A DNA stretch of 64,000 bases, from contig NZ_DF820484.1 of assembly GCF_000691805.2 (NCBI RefSeq), positions 124,001 to 188,000 of the forward strand. Reading direction: 5' to 3'. Below are positions 53,467-61,060 of the stretch, piece after piece (position 1 is the first letter of the stretch; each line of letters begins with the position of its first letter). The translations under genes and the position numbers were made by a program. The stretch comes from Weissella oryzae SG25. Lineage in GTDB: Bacteria; Bacillota; Bacilli; Lactobacillales; Lactobacillaceae. Below the pieces are notes generated by a model. It made no database searches, was not told the DNA's origin, and saw only the letters and a list, made by a program, of their open reading frames with translations.

Positions 53467-53467
53467 T

Positions 53468-53521
53468 TTAAACTGAGGTTGAGCGGGAGGTAATGTTGTT
53501 TAGTCCATGTCGATAATCCAT
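53468..53521 (-). CDS. 17-aa Thr/Ser-rich leader peptide
   Basis: ATG at 53521 with AAAAGGGAG 9 nt upstream; TAA at 53470-53468. Sequence MDYRHGLNNITSRSTSV: five of the last seven residues before Val are Thr or Ser (codons ACC TCC CGC TCA ACC TCA). Those codons contain segment 1 of the RNA pairing series (53483-53477), the layout of classical amino-acid attenuators. It precedes a SteT-like Ser/Thr permease by about 130 nt that include an intrinsic terminator. Confidence 0.65.
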   Translation of the reverse strand: MDYRHGLNNITSRSTSV

Positions 53522-53558
53522 AATGATAAACTCCCTTTTCTTTAATAATTAGAACTTT

Positions 53559-53605
53559 ATCATTAAAATTCAACTAAAGCAAGCTTTTTCTTATCTTTTT
53601 CTAAT
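53559..53605 (-). promoter_or_regulatory. Leader promoter with A-rich shared element
   Basis: On the minus strand 53605-53580 reads ATTAGAAAAAGATAAG then AAAAAGCTTG, matching 46914-46940 with one substitution and one deletion. A -35 TTGCTT (53582-53577) with -10 TAAAGT 17 bp on is the likely promoter. Confidence 0.55.
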
Positions 53606-53722
53606 AAAAGTGCATTCATAGCTAGCACATTCAACTTCACTAGCCATAACCATTGCCTACCTAAGCACTTTTAGTTAAAGCATTTGAATGTATCGGTTAA
53701 TCTAGTTTATCGTTAAAATACT

Positions 53723-54637
53723 TCAGGCAAAAGTTAGTACAATTTTGCCGGGCGCCTGATGGTCTCGCATGGCTTGATGCGCCCAGCGCAAATTACCAAG
53801 TGTGAACGGCCGTACTGTGCCAATGCGAATTTTAACGGTTTGTTGCGCAAGTAATGCCAATAATTCTGCTAGTTCCTTTCCCTTGCCCTTAAGAAAAATG
53901 CTAGTTGCGTCAAGCTCATAAGTAGCTAAAAGGTTCGCTTCAAAATTTTGTAAAGTACGTAGCTTACCACCTGGGCGCAAAACTTTAGCGGCCTTAACCA
54001 AAAAAGCTCCACCAACTGTATCTAAAACACCGTCAAAATCACTTAGATTCTGCTCATAATCACTCTGATAATCAATTGGCGTTACTGGCCCCAACGATTT
54101 TAGATAAGCAAAGTCTTTTGGTGATGCCGTTGCAAAAACGGTTGCCCCAGCCAAAAGAGCCATTTGAACTGCAACTGAACCAACCGCACCAGCACCACCT
54201 TGAATCAAGATTTTTTCTCCGGCTTGAACCGCTAAATCATACTTAATCGCCTGATACCCCATTGCCCCACCCAAACTCGCTGCGGCAGCAATTTCATCAC
54301 TAAGCTCATTTGGCACCAGTGCCAAAGCTGATTGGCCGACTGCAACTTCTTGAGCATAAGTTTGATGGTGTCGGGTTGCGGCGACGCGATCACCAACCTT
54401 AAAAGCACTAACCGCACTACCAACCGCTAAAATTTTACCAACTACCGTCGAACCAGGCACCAAGGGTAGCTTATCAGCTTCACCCATCTGACCGGCAACA
54501 AATTTAACATCATAAGGGTCAATTGCCACCGCCTGATTAGCGATTAAAACTTGCTTTGAATTTAGAATAGGTTGCACTTTTTCTACTGATTCTAAAACAT
54601 CGACACTACCAAATTTCTTTAGTTCAACTGCTTGCAT
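53723..54637 (-). CDS. Zinc-free MDR-family NADP-dependent oxidoreductase (quinone oxidoreductase-like)
   Basis: 304 aa. GroES-like N-terminal part (about 1-120: ANQAVAIDPYDVKFVAGQMG, GSTVVGKILAVGSAVSAFKVGDRVAA) and Rossmann domain with GGAGAVGSVAVQMALLAGATVFATAS (about 145-170). Catalytic zinc ligands of alcohol dehydrogenases are absent. Such enzymes reduce quinones or enones in the cytoplasm. AAGGGGGAAG precedes the ATG. Single gene next to an aquaporin gene. Confidence 0.87.
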   Translation of the reverse strand: MQAVELKKFGSVDVLESVEKVQPILNSKQVLIANQAVAIDPYDVKFVAGQMGEADKLPLVPGSTVVGKILAVGSAVSAFKVGDRVAATRHHQTYAQEVAVGQSALALVPNELSDEIAAAASLGGAMGYQAIKYDLAVQAGEKILIQGGAGAVGSVAVQMALLAGATVFATASPKDFAYLKSLGPVTPIDYQSDYEQNLSDFDGVLDTVGGAFLVKAAKVLRPGGKLRTLQNFEANLLATYELDATSIFLKGKGKELAELLALLAQQTVKIRIGTVRPFTLGNLRWAHQAMRDHQAPGKIVLTFA

Positions 54638-54673
54638 CTCACTTCCCCCTTTTCCATGTAAAAACGGTTAATA

Positions 54674-54705
54674 AAAAGGCAGCATTATTAGCAATGCTGC
54701 CTTTT
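54674..54705. terminator. Terminator of the aquaporin gene
   Basis: AAAAGGCAGCATT / AATGCTGCCTTTT, loop ATTAGC; usable in both directions. Confidence 0.85.
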
Positions 54706-54714
54706 ATTAATCGA

Positions 54715-55407
54715 TTATTCTTCTGAGCCAAGACCGTACTTAGCAACCACGGCTGCCAAAGCACCACCAAGCAAAGGTCCAACTAGGTATGCTGCGTAGT
54801 TAGCCAAAGCTGTGCTTGAACCAACCAAAGCCATTCCCAAAGCTGGTCCAAATGAACGAGCTGGGTTCAATGAACCACCAGTTGATGACAAACCAATCAT
54901 CACCAAACCACCAAGAACCAAACCAATCGCAACTGGCGCTACGTTAGCCAAAGCGGCATTTTGCTTAGCAGTTGTCATCAAAGCAACCAAGACCAAGAAG
55001 AAGGTCAAAACTAACTCGATACCAGCCGCTGAGAAGAAGTTCAAAGATGCTGTATATGAAGTTTGTCCGAAACCAACTTGAGCAATCGTAGCAGCCTTAG
55101 CTCCAAAGGCTTTCATGAAGCCAAATAGAATTCCAGTTGCCACAATACCACCAAGGAATTGTGATACTAGATAACCAGCGAATTCAACCCAGGTAATGCG
55201 TCCAACAATGGCCGCTCCCAAAGAGATAGCTGGATTAAAGTGAGCACCTGAGATTTTACCAAGAGCTGCTGCTCCAGCAATAACTGAGATGGCAAAGGCC
55301 ATTGCGATTGGCAATGGACCGTAACTAGTACCCGCAAAAACAACTGCACCGGTACCCATAAGGACAAGTAATAGTGTTCCAATGAACTCTGCAATATACT
55401 TCCGCAT
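54715..55407 (-). CDS. MIP family aquaporin (AqpZ/GlpF-like channel)
   Basis: 230 aa, six helices and two half-helices. Both NPA boxes are present: SGAHFNPAISLG (about 53-64) and GGSLNPARSFGPAL (about 177-190). The LNPARSFGPA version of the second box is typical of water-selective or mixed aquaporins rather than GlpF (which has NPARD). Membrane channel for water or small solutes such as lactic acid or glycerol. CTCCTTA complement (AAGGAG) precedes the ATG. Codon use is optimised, fitting high expression. Confidence 0.92.
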   Translation of the reverse strand: MRKYIAEFIGTLLLVLMGTGAVVFAGTSYGPLPIAMAFAISVIAGAAALGKISGAHFNPAISLGAAIVGRITWVEFAGYLVSQFLGGIVATGILFGFMKAFGAKAATIAQVGFGQTSYTASLNFFSAAGIELVLTFFLVLVALMTTAKQNAALANVAPVAIGLVLGGLVMIGLSSTGGSLNPARSFGPALGMALVGSSTALANYAAYLVGPLLGGALAAVVAKYGLGSEE

Positions 55408-55536
55408 AAAATAATTTCTCCTTAAATCTAAATAAAAATGTTTCCACTTAAAATAGTAACATAAATCAATAGTGTTTATATTACATATTAGGAATTAAAA
55501 TCAACTTAAATAGGTTGTACCATAAAATATTTTAAT

Positions 55537-55875
55537 TTACCGTCCAATAAAGTTACCGGCGGCTTTGTCAAAATAAAACCAAACTTGATCAGCATTCTCT
55601 TTGAACTGGTCGATAAAGTTATCTTGTTCGCTAATTGGTTGTACTTGACCAACCAATTCATCAACAAGGTCTAATACATCCAACCCCCAAAACTTCTCAT
55701 CCCAACGAACATAATAGTAATTACCTTCCATTCGCTCATCAACAATCGCCTGTAAACCAGCCTTCAAAGTTTCTTTGATCACATCATCCGTTGAAACGGG
55801 AAAACCGCGATCTGTCATCATTTGTACCCGGGCTGCTACGGCCGTCATATCCTCTGGAATCTGACTTTCATCCAT
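55537..55875 (-). CDS. Conserved-looking small acidic protein, unrecognised
   Basis: 112 aa from ATG 55875, the start with proper spacing (10 nt) to GGGAG; the two earlier in-frame starts overlap that Shine-Dalgarno. Acidic and mostly helical: ESQIPEDMTAVAARVQMM, DDVIKETLKAGLQAIVDER, then YYYVRWDEKFWGLDVLDLVDELVGQVQP with several aromatic residues. No membrane segment or known motif. Alone between two terminated units. Function unknown. Confidence 0.6.
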   Translation of the reverse strand: MDESQIPEDMTAVAARVQMMTDRGFPVSTDDVIKETLKAGLQAIVDERMEGNYYYVRWDEKFWGLDVLDLVDELVGQVQPISEQDNFIDQFKENADQVWFYFDKAAGNFIGR

Positions 55876-56042
55876 AATTAACATGCTCCCTTTCACTTTT
55901 TTACCCTAACAATAGGATAGCATAAATAATTGCACTTATGTTTTATTAGCATTTTCATAAGCTAAATTCATCGCTAAATGATCCTAATGTTATAATAGGA
56001 TTGTCGTAAAAAAATAATGTATATATAGAAAAGGAGCTATGC

Positions 56043-56690
56043 ATGGTACATGCTGTAACTGCTCAAGAGATGCAACAATATGACCGTTACACCATTGAAG
56101 AAATTGGTGTCCCTGGGCTTGTATTAATGGAACGTGCGGCGCTGGCCGTCACCGATGTCCTTGGAGCTGGTAATTTTGATCTATCAAACGTTTTAGTTAT
56201 TGCCGGTCTAGGTAATAACGGTGGTGACGGTGTGGCAGTTGCCCGTTTGTTGTCACAAAAAGGTATCTTAGTTGACTTGCTTGTTGTTGGTGATGAAAAA
56301 CGTGCTTCGCAAAGCACAACAACCCAATTAAAAATTGCACGTAACTATGGTTTAGAGCCACAAAGCCGGGTTCGCGACTTCCGCCAATACTCTGTAGTGG
56401 TTGACGCACTTTTTGGTATTGGTTTATCTAAGCCTGTGCCAGTTAAATTAGCTGAAATGATTAAAAGAGTCAACGCCGCCAATATCCCGGTTGTTTCTGT
56501 TGACGTACCTTCAGGTCTAAATGCAACAACTGGTGAAATTATGGGTTCAGCCATTCGTGCAGCAGCAACTGTCACTTTCGGCTACCCCAAGCAAGGTTTA
56601 ATCAAAAACGAAGGCATTAAACGCTCTGGTGCTATTTACGTTAAAGATATTGGTATCTACTCAATAGAAGACTTACAGGGGGATATTTAG
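56043..56690 (+). CDS. nnrE: NAD(P)H-hydrate epimerase (YjeF N-terminal domain)
   Basis: 215 aa, single YjeF_N domain. VTAQEMQQYDRYTIEEIGVPGLVLMERAA (about 4-32) and the nucleotide-site GLGNNGGDGVAVARLL (about 55-70), VVDALFGIGLS (about 118-128) and VSVDVPSGLNATTGE (about 150-164) are diagnostic. Epimerises R- and S-NADHX so that the dehydratase NnrD can repair them; NnrD is not fused or adjacent here. AAAAGGAG precedes the ATG. Three bp upstream of an FAD/NAD(P)-binding protein gene. Confidence 0.93.
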   Translation: MVHAVTAQEMQQYDRYTIEEIGVPGLVLMERAALAVTDVLGAGNFDLSNVLVIAGLGNNGGDGVAVARLLSQKGILVDLLVVGDEKRASQSTTTQLKIARNYGLEPQSRVRDFRQYSVVVDALFGIGLSKPVPVKLAEMIKRVNAANIPVVSVDVPSGLNATTGEIMGSAIRAAATVTFGYPKQGLIKNEGIKRSGAIYVKDIGIYSIEDLQGDI

Positions 56691-56693
56691 TCT

Positions 56694-58544
56694 ATGGAAA
56701 TTGCTTTAGTTGGGGCTGGGCCACGCAATCTTGTTCTCTTAGAAAGCCTAATCGCAAATGCTAAGACGACGACCCAACCAATTAATGTTAAAATTTATGA
56801 TTCTGCCCCAATTGGTGGTCGTGTTTGGCAACCTAATCAAAACCCTATTTTTTTGATGAATACAGTTACACAACAATTAACCCTTTTTACTGATGATTCA
56901 GTAAAGCATACAACTAAAAATTGGCTTAGTGGGCCAAACTTTTATGAATGGTTAATTAAGTATGGACGTAGCTATATTCTTGCAAAAAATTATCAAAATA
57001 CCACGGCTTTTTTGGATGAAATAACCCAAGTTAGCCCCAATCGATTTGTTTCACGTGCACTTTTCGGGGTCTATGCCGAATGGTTCTTTGAAAAAATTGT
57101 GCAGACCGCACCCAAAAATCTGACAATCGAGCATATTAAAACTAACGTAATTGATATTATCGAAACTAAGGCTGGTTTTGAACTCACCTTAGCTAATCAA
57201 ACTAAGGTGCCAGCTAGTCAAGTAATCATGGCTTTGGGACTAGTTGAACAAGACCTAAATCCTGAGGAAATTAATTTCTCACAAGCTGCAAAAAGCAATG
57301 ATGATTTACTTTATTTGCCACCAACCTTTCCCGCAGAAGCTAGTTTGGATCAAATTCCAGCTAAGGCTGATGTCATCTTACGTGGGCTAGGCCTTAGTTT
57401 CTTTGATTATATGGCTAAACTTAGTATTGGTCGAAAAGGGCGTTTCGTCCGAGCTGATAATGGTAAATTAGTCTACATTCCCTCTGGTTTTGAGCCGCAC
57501 ATCATTGCTGGGTCTCGTTCTGGTATGCCTATGCACGCTCGTGGAATTAACCAAAAAAATGATTCTAACAGTTACCAACCAGCTTTCTTTACACAAGAAA
57601 ACTTAGATGAACTTGCTCATACTAATGCTGACCATATTTCTTTTAACCAGTTTTTTGCCTTATTACAAAAGGAAATTGAATTTAAACACTATCAAAATGT
57701 CATTGCTGATTTAGCAGTCACTTGGCCATTTAATGTCACTAGCTTCATTGAAGCATTGACAACAAGCAATGATTTAAATCAAACAGCGCGTGCTTTTGAT
57801 TTACCAGAAGAATATATTTTAGATTGGCCTAACTTATTAAATCCCGTAGCCAGCTTAACAAAAGAGATTGACTACAACGCCGCAATGTTACGCTACCTGA
57901 TTTGGACTCTTCGTGATGCTAGTAAAGGTAATGTTGACGCTCCTTATGCCGGTGCTTTTGATATTCTACGTGATGTTCGTAGCACGATTCGTCATGTCAT
58001 TGAAGCCAACTATTTTACCGGTGATGACTACCAACAATTCCTCAAGGTCTTCAATCCTTGGAATTCAATTATCTCCGTTGGCCCACCACTACTAAGGACT
58101 GAACAAATGATTGCCTTAATTGAGGCCAAAGTCCTAACAGTTACCGGACCGGGTCTGGCAGTCGAAGTTAAAGACAATGCTTTTATCGCTCATGATAATC
58201 GTGGTAGTTACTGGACTGCAAAAAGTCTAGTTGAAGCCCGCTTATTTAGTAATGGTTTAGCTAAGGCTAGTAATCCACTAGTCGCTAGTTTACGTGACCG
58301 TGGTATCCTAAGCCCCGCTAGCTTTGCTAATCCAAATGGTCAACCCTTTGTTCTTAATACTGCTTTAATGGACCGGTCAAGTAAGCAAGTTATCAACCAA
58401 GATGGTGAAATTATTGCTGGCCTGTATATTTGGGGTGTACCAACAGAAGGATGGGACTGGTTTACAACCTCTGCCCCTCGTCCCAACATCAACGATCAGA
58501 ACTTTCAAGATGCTGAAGCAATTGCTTACAATATTTTTAAGTAG
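56694..58544 (+). CDS. FAD/NAD(P)-binding domain protein
   Basis: 616 aa. The N-terminus EIALVGAGPRNLVLLESL (2-19) is a dinucleotide-binding fold with GxGxxN; NPIFLMNTVTQQLTLFTDDS (about 53-72) and VIMALGLVEQ (about 176-185) fit the Gly/Ala-rich oxidoreductase family often annotated FAD-NAD(P)-binding or lysine-N-oxygenase-like. The middle and C-terminal parts (about 300-616) are a family-specific helical region ending PRPNINDQNFQDAEAIAYNIF. Substrate unknown. Co-transcription with nnrE (3-bp gap) suggests a link to pyridine-nucleotide metabolism, unproven. Confidence 0.78.
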   Translation: MEIALVGAGPRNLVLLESLIANAKTTTQPINVKIYDSAPIGGRVWQPNQNPIFLMNTVTQQLTLFTDDSVKHTTKNWLSGPNFYEWLIKYGRSYILAKNYQNTTAFLDEITQVSPNRFVSRALFGVYAEWFFEKIVQTAPKNLTIEHIKTNVIDIIETKAGFELTLANQTKVPASQVIMALGLVEQDLNPEEINFSQAAKSNDDLLYLPPTFPAEASLDQIPAKADVILRGLGLSFFDYMAKLSIGRKGRFVRADNGKLVYIPSGFEPHIIAGSRSGMPMHARGINQKNDSNSYQPAFFTQENLDELAHTNADHISFNQFFALLQKEIEFKHYQNVIADLAVTWPFNVTSFIEALTTSNDLNQTARAFDLPEEYILDWPNLLNPVASLTKEIDYNAAMLRYLIWTLRDASKGNVDAPYAGAFDILRDVRSTIRHVIEANYFTGDDYQQFLKVFNPWNSIISVGPPLLRTEQMIALIEAKVLTVTGPGLAVEVKDNAFIAHDNRGSYWTAKSLVEARLFSNGLAKASNPLVASLRDRGILSPASFANPNGQPFVLNTALMDRSSKQVINQDGEIIAGLYIWGVPTEGWDWFTTSAPRPNINDQNFQDAEAIAYNIFK

Positions 58545-58560
58545 GCATTCTTAACTTTTA

Positions 58561-58607
58561 AAACCAGTTCATCAGTGCAAATTATTCTTAAGCACTGGAA
58601 CTGGTTT
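58561..58607 (+). terminator. Terminator of the nnrE operon
   Basis: Outer stem AAACCAGTTC/GAACTGGTTT and inner CAGTGC/GCACTG, followed by a T run. Confidence 0.8.
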
Positions 58608-58753
58608 TTATTTTCCAATATACTTTCGGCTTGCTTATCAAAGCTATTAGCTTTATATTAGTAGCTGAACTTTTTATTAATAAGTGTTTTCACTACACCA
58701 CTCAACTAATTATTTAAAATATAAGCAAATTTTATTTTGCGAAAGGAACTTCC

Positions 58754-59806
58754 ATGATTAAAGCAAAATCTGCCTTCTGGCAAAAAGTTGTTGATGATGC
58801 GCAAGTCCATCCAGTTGACGGATTGACACAAACGCCTTTCTTCACACTCGCCCCAATGGAAGCTGTTACCGATACAGTTTTTCGTCGGGTAGTCGCTAAA
58901 GCAGCTGAGCCGGATGCTTACTATACAGAATTCACGAACGCTCGTAGTATTTCTCACCCCAAGGCCAAGTTCACGGTACAAGGTCGCCTTGCTTATGTTG
59001 CTGATGAAAAGAAACCCATCGTTCAACTATGGGGTAATCGCGAGATTGATTTCTCAAAGGCTGCCTTGGATTTACGTGAGCGCGGGTTTGAAGCAATCGA
59101 TATCAATATGGGGTGTCCAGATAGCACGGTTGTTAAAAATGGTGGTGGTTCTGACTTGATTCGCCACTTTGATTCAGCCAAAGAAGTTATTCAGGGTGCT
59201 AAGGCGGCCGGTTTACCAGTTTCTGTTAAAACCCGCCTTGGCTTTAACGATTTAGAAACATTTCGAACGTGGCTTCCCTTCTTGCTCGAACAAGATGTGC
59301 AAGTCTTGACGGTCCACCTTCGAACAAGAAAAGAAATGTCAAAAGTTGCGCCTCACTATGAGTTTATTGATGAAATCATCAAAATGCGTGATGAAATCGC
59401 ACCTAATACCTTGATTCAATTTAATGGTGATATTAAAGATCGTGCTGCTGGTCTTGAATTGGCGCGCCTTCACCCTGGAATCGACGGATTTATGATTGGC
59501 CGTGGTATCTTTGAAAATCCGTTTGCCTTTGAAGTTGAGCCTACTGTCCATACCCTTGATGAAACATTAGCGCTATTACGCCTTCAATTAGATTTGTATG
59601 ACCAATTTACTGAAAAATTCGGGCCAATGCACTTCCAAAAGTTAAAGCGCTTTTTCAAAATATACGTTCGTAGTTTCTCCTATGCTTCAGACTTACGCTT
59701 AGCCTTGATGGAAACTAAAACAACCGCTGAGGTTCGCGAAATTCTTAAGGAATTTGACCGGCAATGGGCTGCTAAAGCAGCTGAAAAGCTAAAACCTAAT
59801 GCATAA
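58754..59806 (+). CDS. dus: tRNA-dihydrouridine synthase
   Basis: 350 aa, FMN-dependent TIM barrel plus helical tRNA-binding domain. FTLAPMEAVTDTVFRRVV (about 30-47), DINMGCPDSTVVKNGGGSDLI with the catalytic Cys (about 116-136), VKTRLGF (about 156-162), DGFMIGRGIFENPF (about 243-256). The insertion after GCPD and the length place it with DusA/DusC-like or short-linker family members; target uridine not predictable. GAAAGGAAC precedes the ATG. Monocistronic; a parS site follows the terminator. Confidence 0.93.
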   Translation: MIKAKSAFWQKVVDDAQVHPVDGLTQTPFFTLAPMEAVTDTVFRRVVAKAAEPDAYYTEFTNARSISHPKAKFTVQGRLAYVADEKKPIVQLWGNREIDFSKAALDLRERGFEAIDINMGCPDSTVVKNGGGSDLIRHFDSAKEVIQGAKAAGLPVSVKTRLGFNDLETFRTWLPFLLEQDVQVLTVHLRTRKEMSKVAPHYEFIDEIIKMRDEIAPNTLIQFNGDIKDRAAGLELARLHPGIDGFMIGRGIFENPFAFEVEPTVHTLDETLALLRLQLDLYDQFTEKFGPMHFQKLKRFFKIYVRSFSYASDLRLALMETKTTAEVREILKEFDRQWAAKAAEKLKPNA

Positions 59807-59858
59807 AAATAGCATGATTCATATAGCAATTAAATTGCTATGCGAATCATGCTATTTT
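59806..59858 (+). terminator. Terminator of dus
   Basis: AAAATAGCATGATTC (59806-59820) with GAATCATGCTATTTT (59844-59858), plus inner ATAGCAAT/ATTGCTAT; T run follows and runs into the parS sequence. Confidence 0.85.
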
Positions 59859-59873
59859 GTTTCACGTGAAACT
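59858..59873. promoter_or_regulatory. parS centromere site
   Basis: TGTTTCACGTGAAACT matches the Spo0J consensus TGTTNCACGTGAAACA at 15 of 16 positions and is palindromic over 14 bp. Intergenic, about 21 kb from parB. Confidence 0.85.
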
Positions 59874-59875
59874 TT

Positions 59876-60073
59876 TTATCGTTTTGCTTTTATATAATTC
59901 CAAAATGAACCCACCGCAGAAATCAAATCCATCCCTGGTAAAAAAGCAATAAAAATCAAAACAGCCCATGAACCTTGTGGTTGAAAAACATACCACCATA
60001 ACCAGTCAATTAGCATTTGAAAAAATAAAGTTTGCGGTTTCGCTCTAAAAAAGGAAAATTTAAATAATGCCAT
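59876..60073 (-). CDS. Small membrane protein
   Basis: 65 aa from ATG 60073, the start with GGGGG upstream. MALFKFSFFRAK is followed by an amphipathic aromatic segment (FFQMLIDWLWWYVFQP) and one clear helix (WAVLIFIAFLPGMDLISAVGSFW), ending in a basic tail YIKAKR. I do not recognise the family. It follows the esterase gene by about 12 bp and is probably co-transcribed with it. The parS site lies 3 bp beyond its stop. Confidence 0.6.
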   Translation of the reverse strand: MALFKFSFFRAKPQTLFFQMLIDWLWWYVFQPQGSWAVLIFIAFLPGMDLISAVGSFWNYIKAKR

Positions 60074-60084
60074 CTTTGCCCCCT

Positions 60085-60990
60085 CTATAACCATCGCTGC
60101 AAAAACTCTGCTTTTATCTCCGTATCTTCAGGTGTCATATAATCATGTGGACCGTGTACACCATTTGCATGTGTTATTATTTTAGCACGCTTTGGGTCCA
60201 AAAATTGCTGTGCACTTTTCATCATATTAACCGTCTGTTGATAAGGTACAACTGGATCAGCCTTACCCACAAAAGCCAAAATTGGTGGCATCTTATGACT
60301 AAAATAGCTAACTGGATTATAGGCCGCAACTAATTCAGGCCGACTAGCAGGGGCCTTTCCTCCAAAAAGCTGTCCTTCAAAAGAGGTAGCTTGCCCAGTT
60401 TCTTGATATTTTGGCGTAACGCCACTAGATTTAAATTGTGCTTGAAACTTATCAAATTCATACGGACCATAAAGTACAATTACCGCTTGAACCTTTTCGG
60501 ATAGCTGGGGATTTAAACCAAATTCGCGATTACTAAAGTTATCGCTGTCAGCTGTTACAGCCGTTAATAAGGCTAAGTGTGCTCCTGATGACTCTCCCAT
60601 CAATGCCAAACGATTCTCTGCTAATTGATACTCATGAGCATGTGCCTTAACCCAACGGATGACTGCTTTTAACTCTAAGATCTGTTGCGGAAACGACGCT
60701 TGCCATATCAGAGAATAATTAGGACTTACAACTGCATAGCCCTTAGCTAATAGCTTTAAAGCTGGTTCAAGTTTATGAGAACTTTTATTACCAAAATAAA
60801 GACCCCCACCAAAAACATCAATAATCGTTGGAAAAGGTCCCACCCCTTCATTGGGTAGATAGATGTCTAAGGTATGACGTTGCGGATACTTGGCGTCAGC
60901 AGCCATATAAGGGACATCTAACCATTGTTTTTTTATCCAAGCTGTTTGCGCAGGTATAAAATCAAGCGTGCGCTCAATGAATTTTTCCAT
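60085..60990 (-). CDS. Alpha/beta hydrolase, BD-FAE/HSL-like esterase
   Basis: 301 aa. Nucleophile elbow GESSG (about 155-159), C-terminal acid in GKADPVVPYQQTV (about 245-257) and His in GVHGPHDY (about 282-289). The oxyanion-hole HGGG of the hormone-sensitive-lipase group reads VFGGGLYFG here, so the His is Phe. Cytoplasmic carboxylesterase by family; substrate unknown. AAAGGAAG precedes the ATG. Likely transcribed with the small membrane protein downstream. Confidence 0.85.
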   Translation of the reverse strand: MEKFIERTLDFIPAQTAWIKKQWLDVPYMAADAKYPQRHTLDIYLPNEGVGPFPTIIDVFGGGLYFGNKSSHKLEPALKLLAKGYAVVSPNYSLIWQASFPQQILELKAVIRWVKAHAHEYQLAENRLALMGESSGAHLALLTAVTADSDNFSNREFGLNPQLSEKVQAVIVLYGPYEFDKFQAQFKSSGVTPKYQETGQATSFEGQLFGGKAPASRPELVAAYNPVSYFSHKMPPILAFVGKADPVVPYQQTVNMMKSAQQFLDPKRAKIITHANGVHGPHDYMTPEDTEIKAEFLQRWL

Positions 60991-61016
60991 TATTATTTAC
61001 TTCCTTTACAAAGAAT

Positions 61017-61049
61017 AAAGGTGGTCGAGTCATAAACCCTACCACCTTT
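61017..61049. terminator. Terminator of the APC permease gene
   Basis: AAAGGTGGT / ACCACCTTT with a 15-nt loop; T-rich on both strands. Confidence 0.65.
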
Positions 61050-61060
61050 ATTTTACATTA

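Noticed and set aside
53363-53521. T-box riboswitch upstream of the SteT-like permease
   Set aside because: GGGTTGGGTGGCTTTTT superficially resembles GGGTGG but belongs to the terminator 3' arm; no antiterminator consensus follows.
57047-57062. Third parS site
   Set aside because: TGTTTCACGTGCACTT keeps the left half but has four mismatches in the right half; too degenerate to claim.
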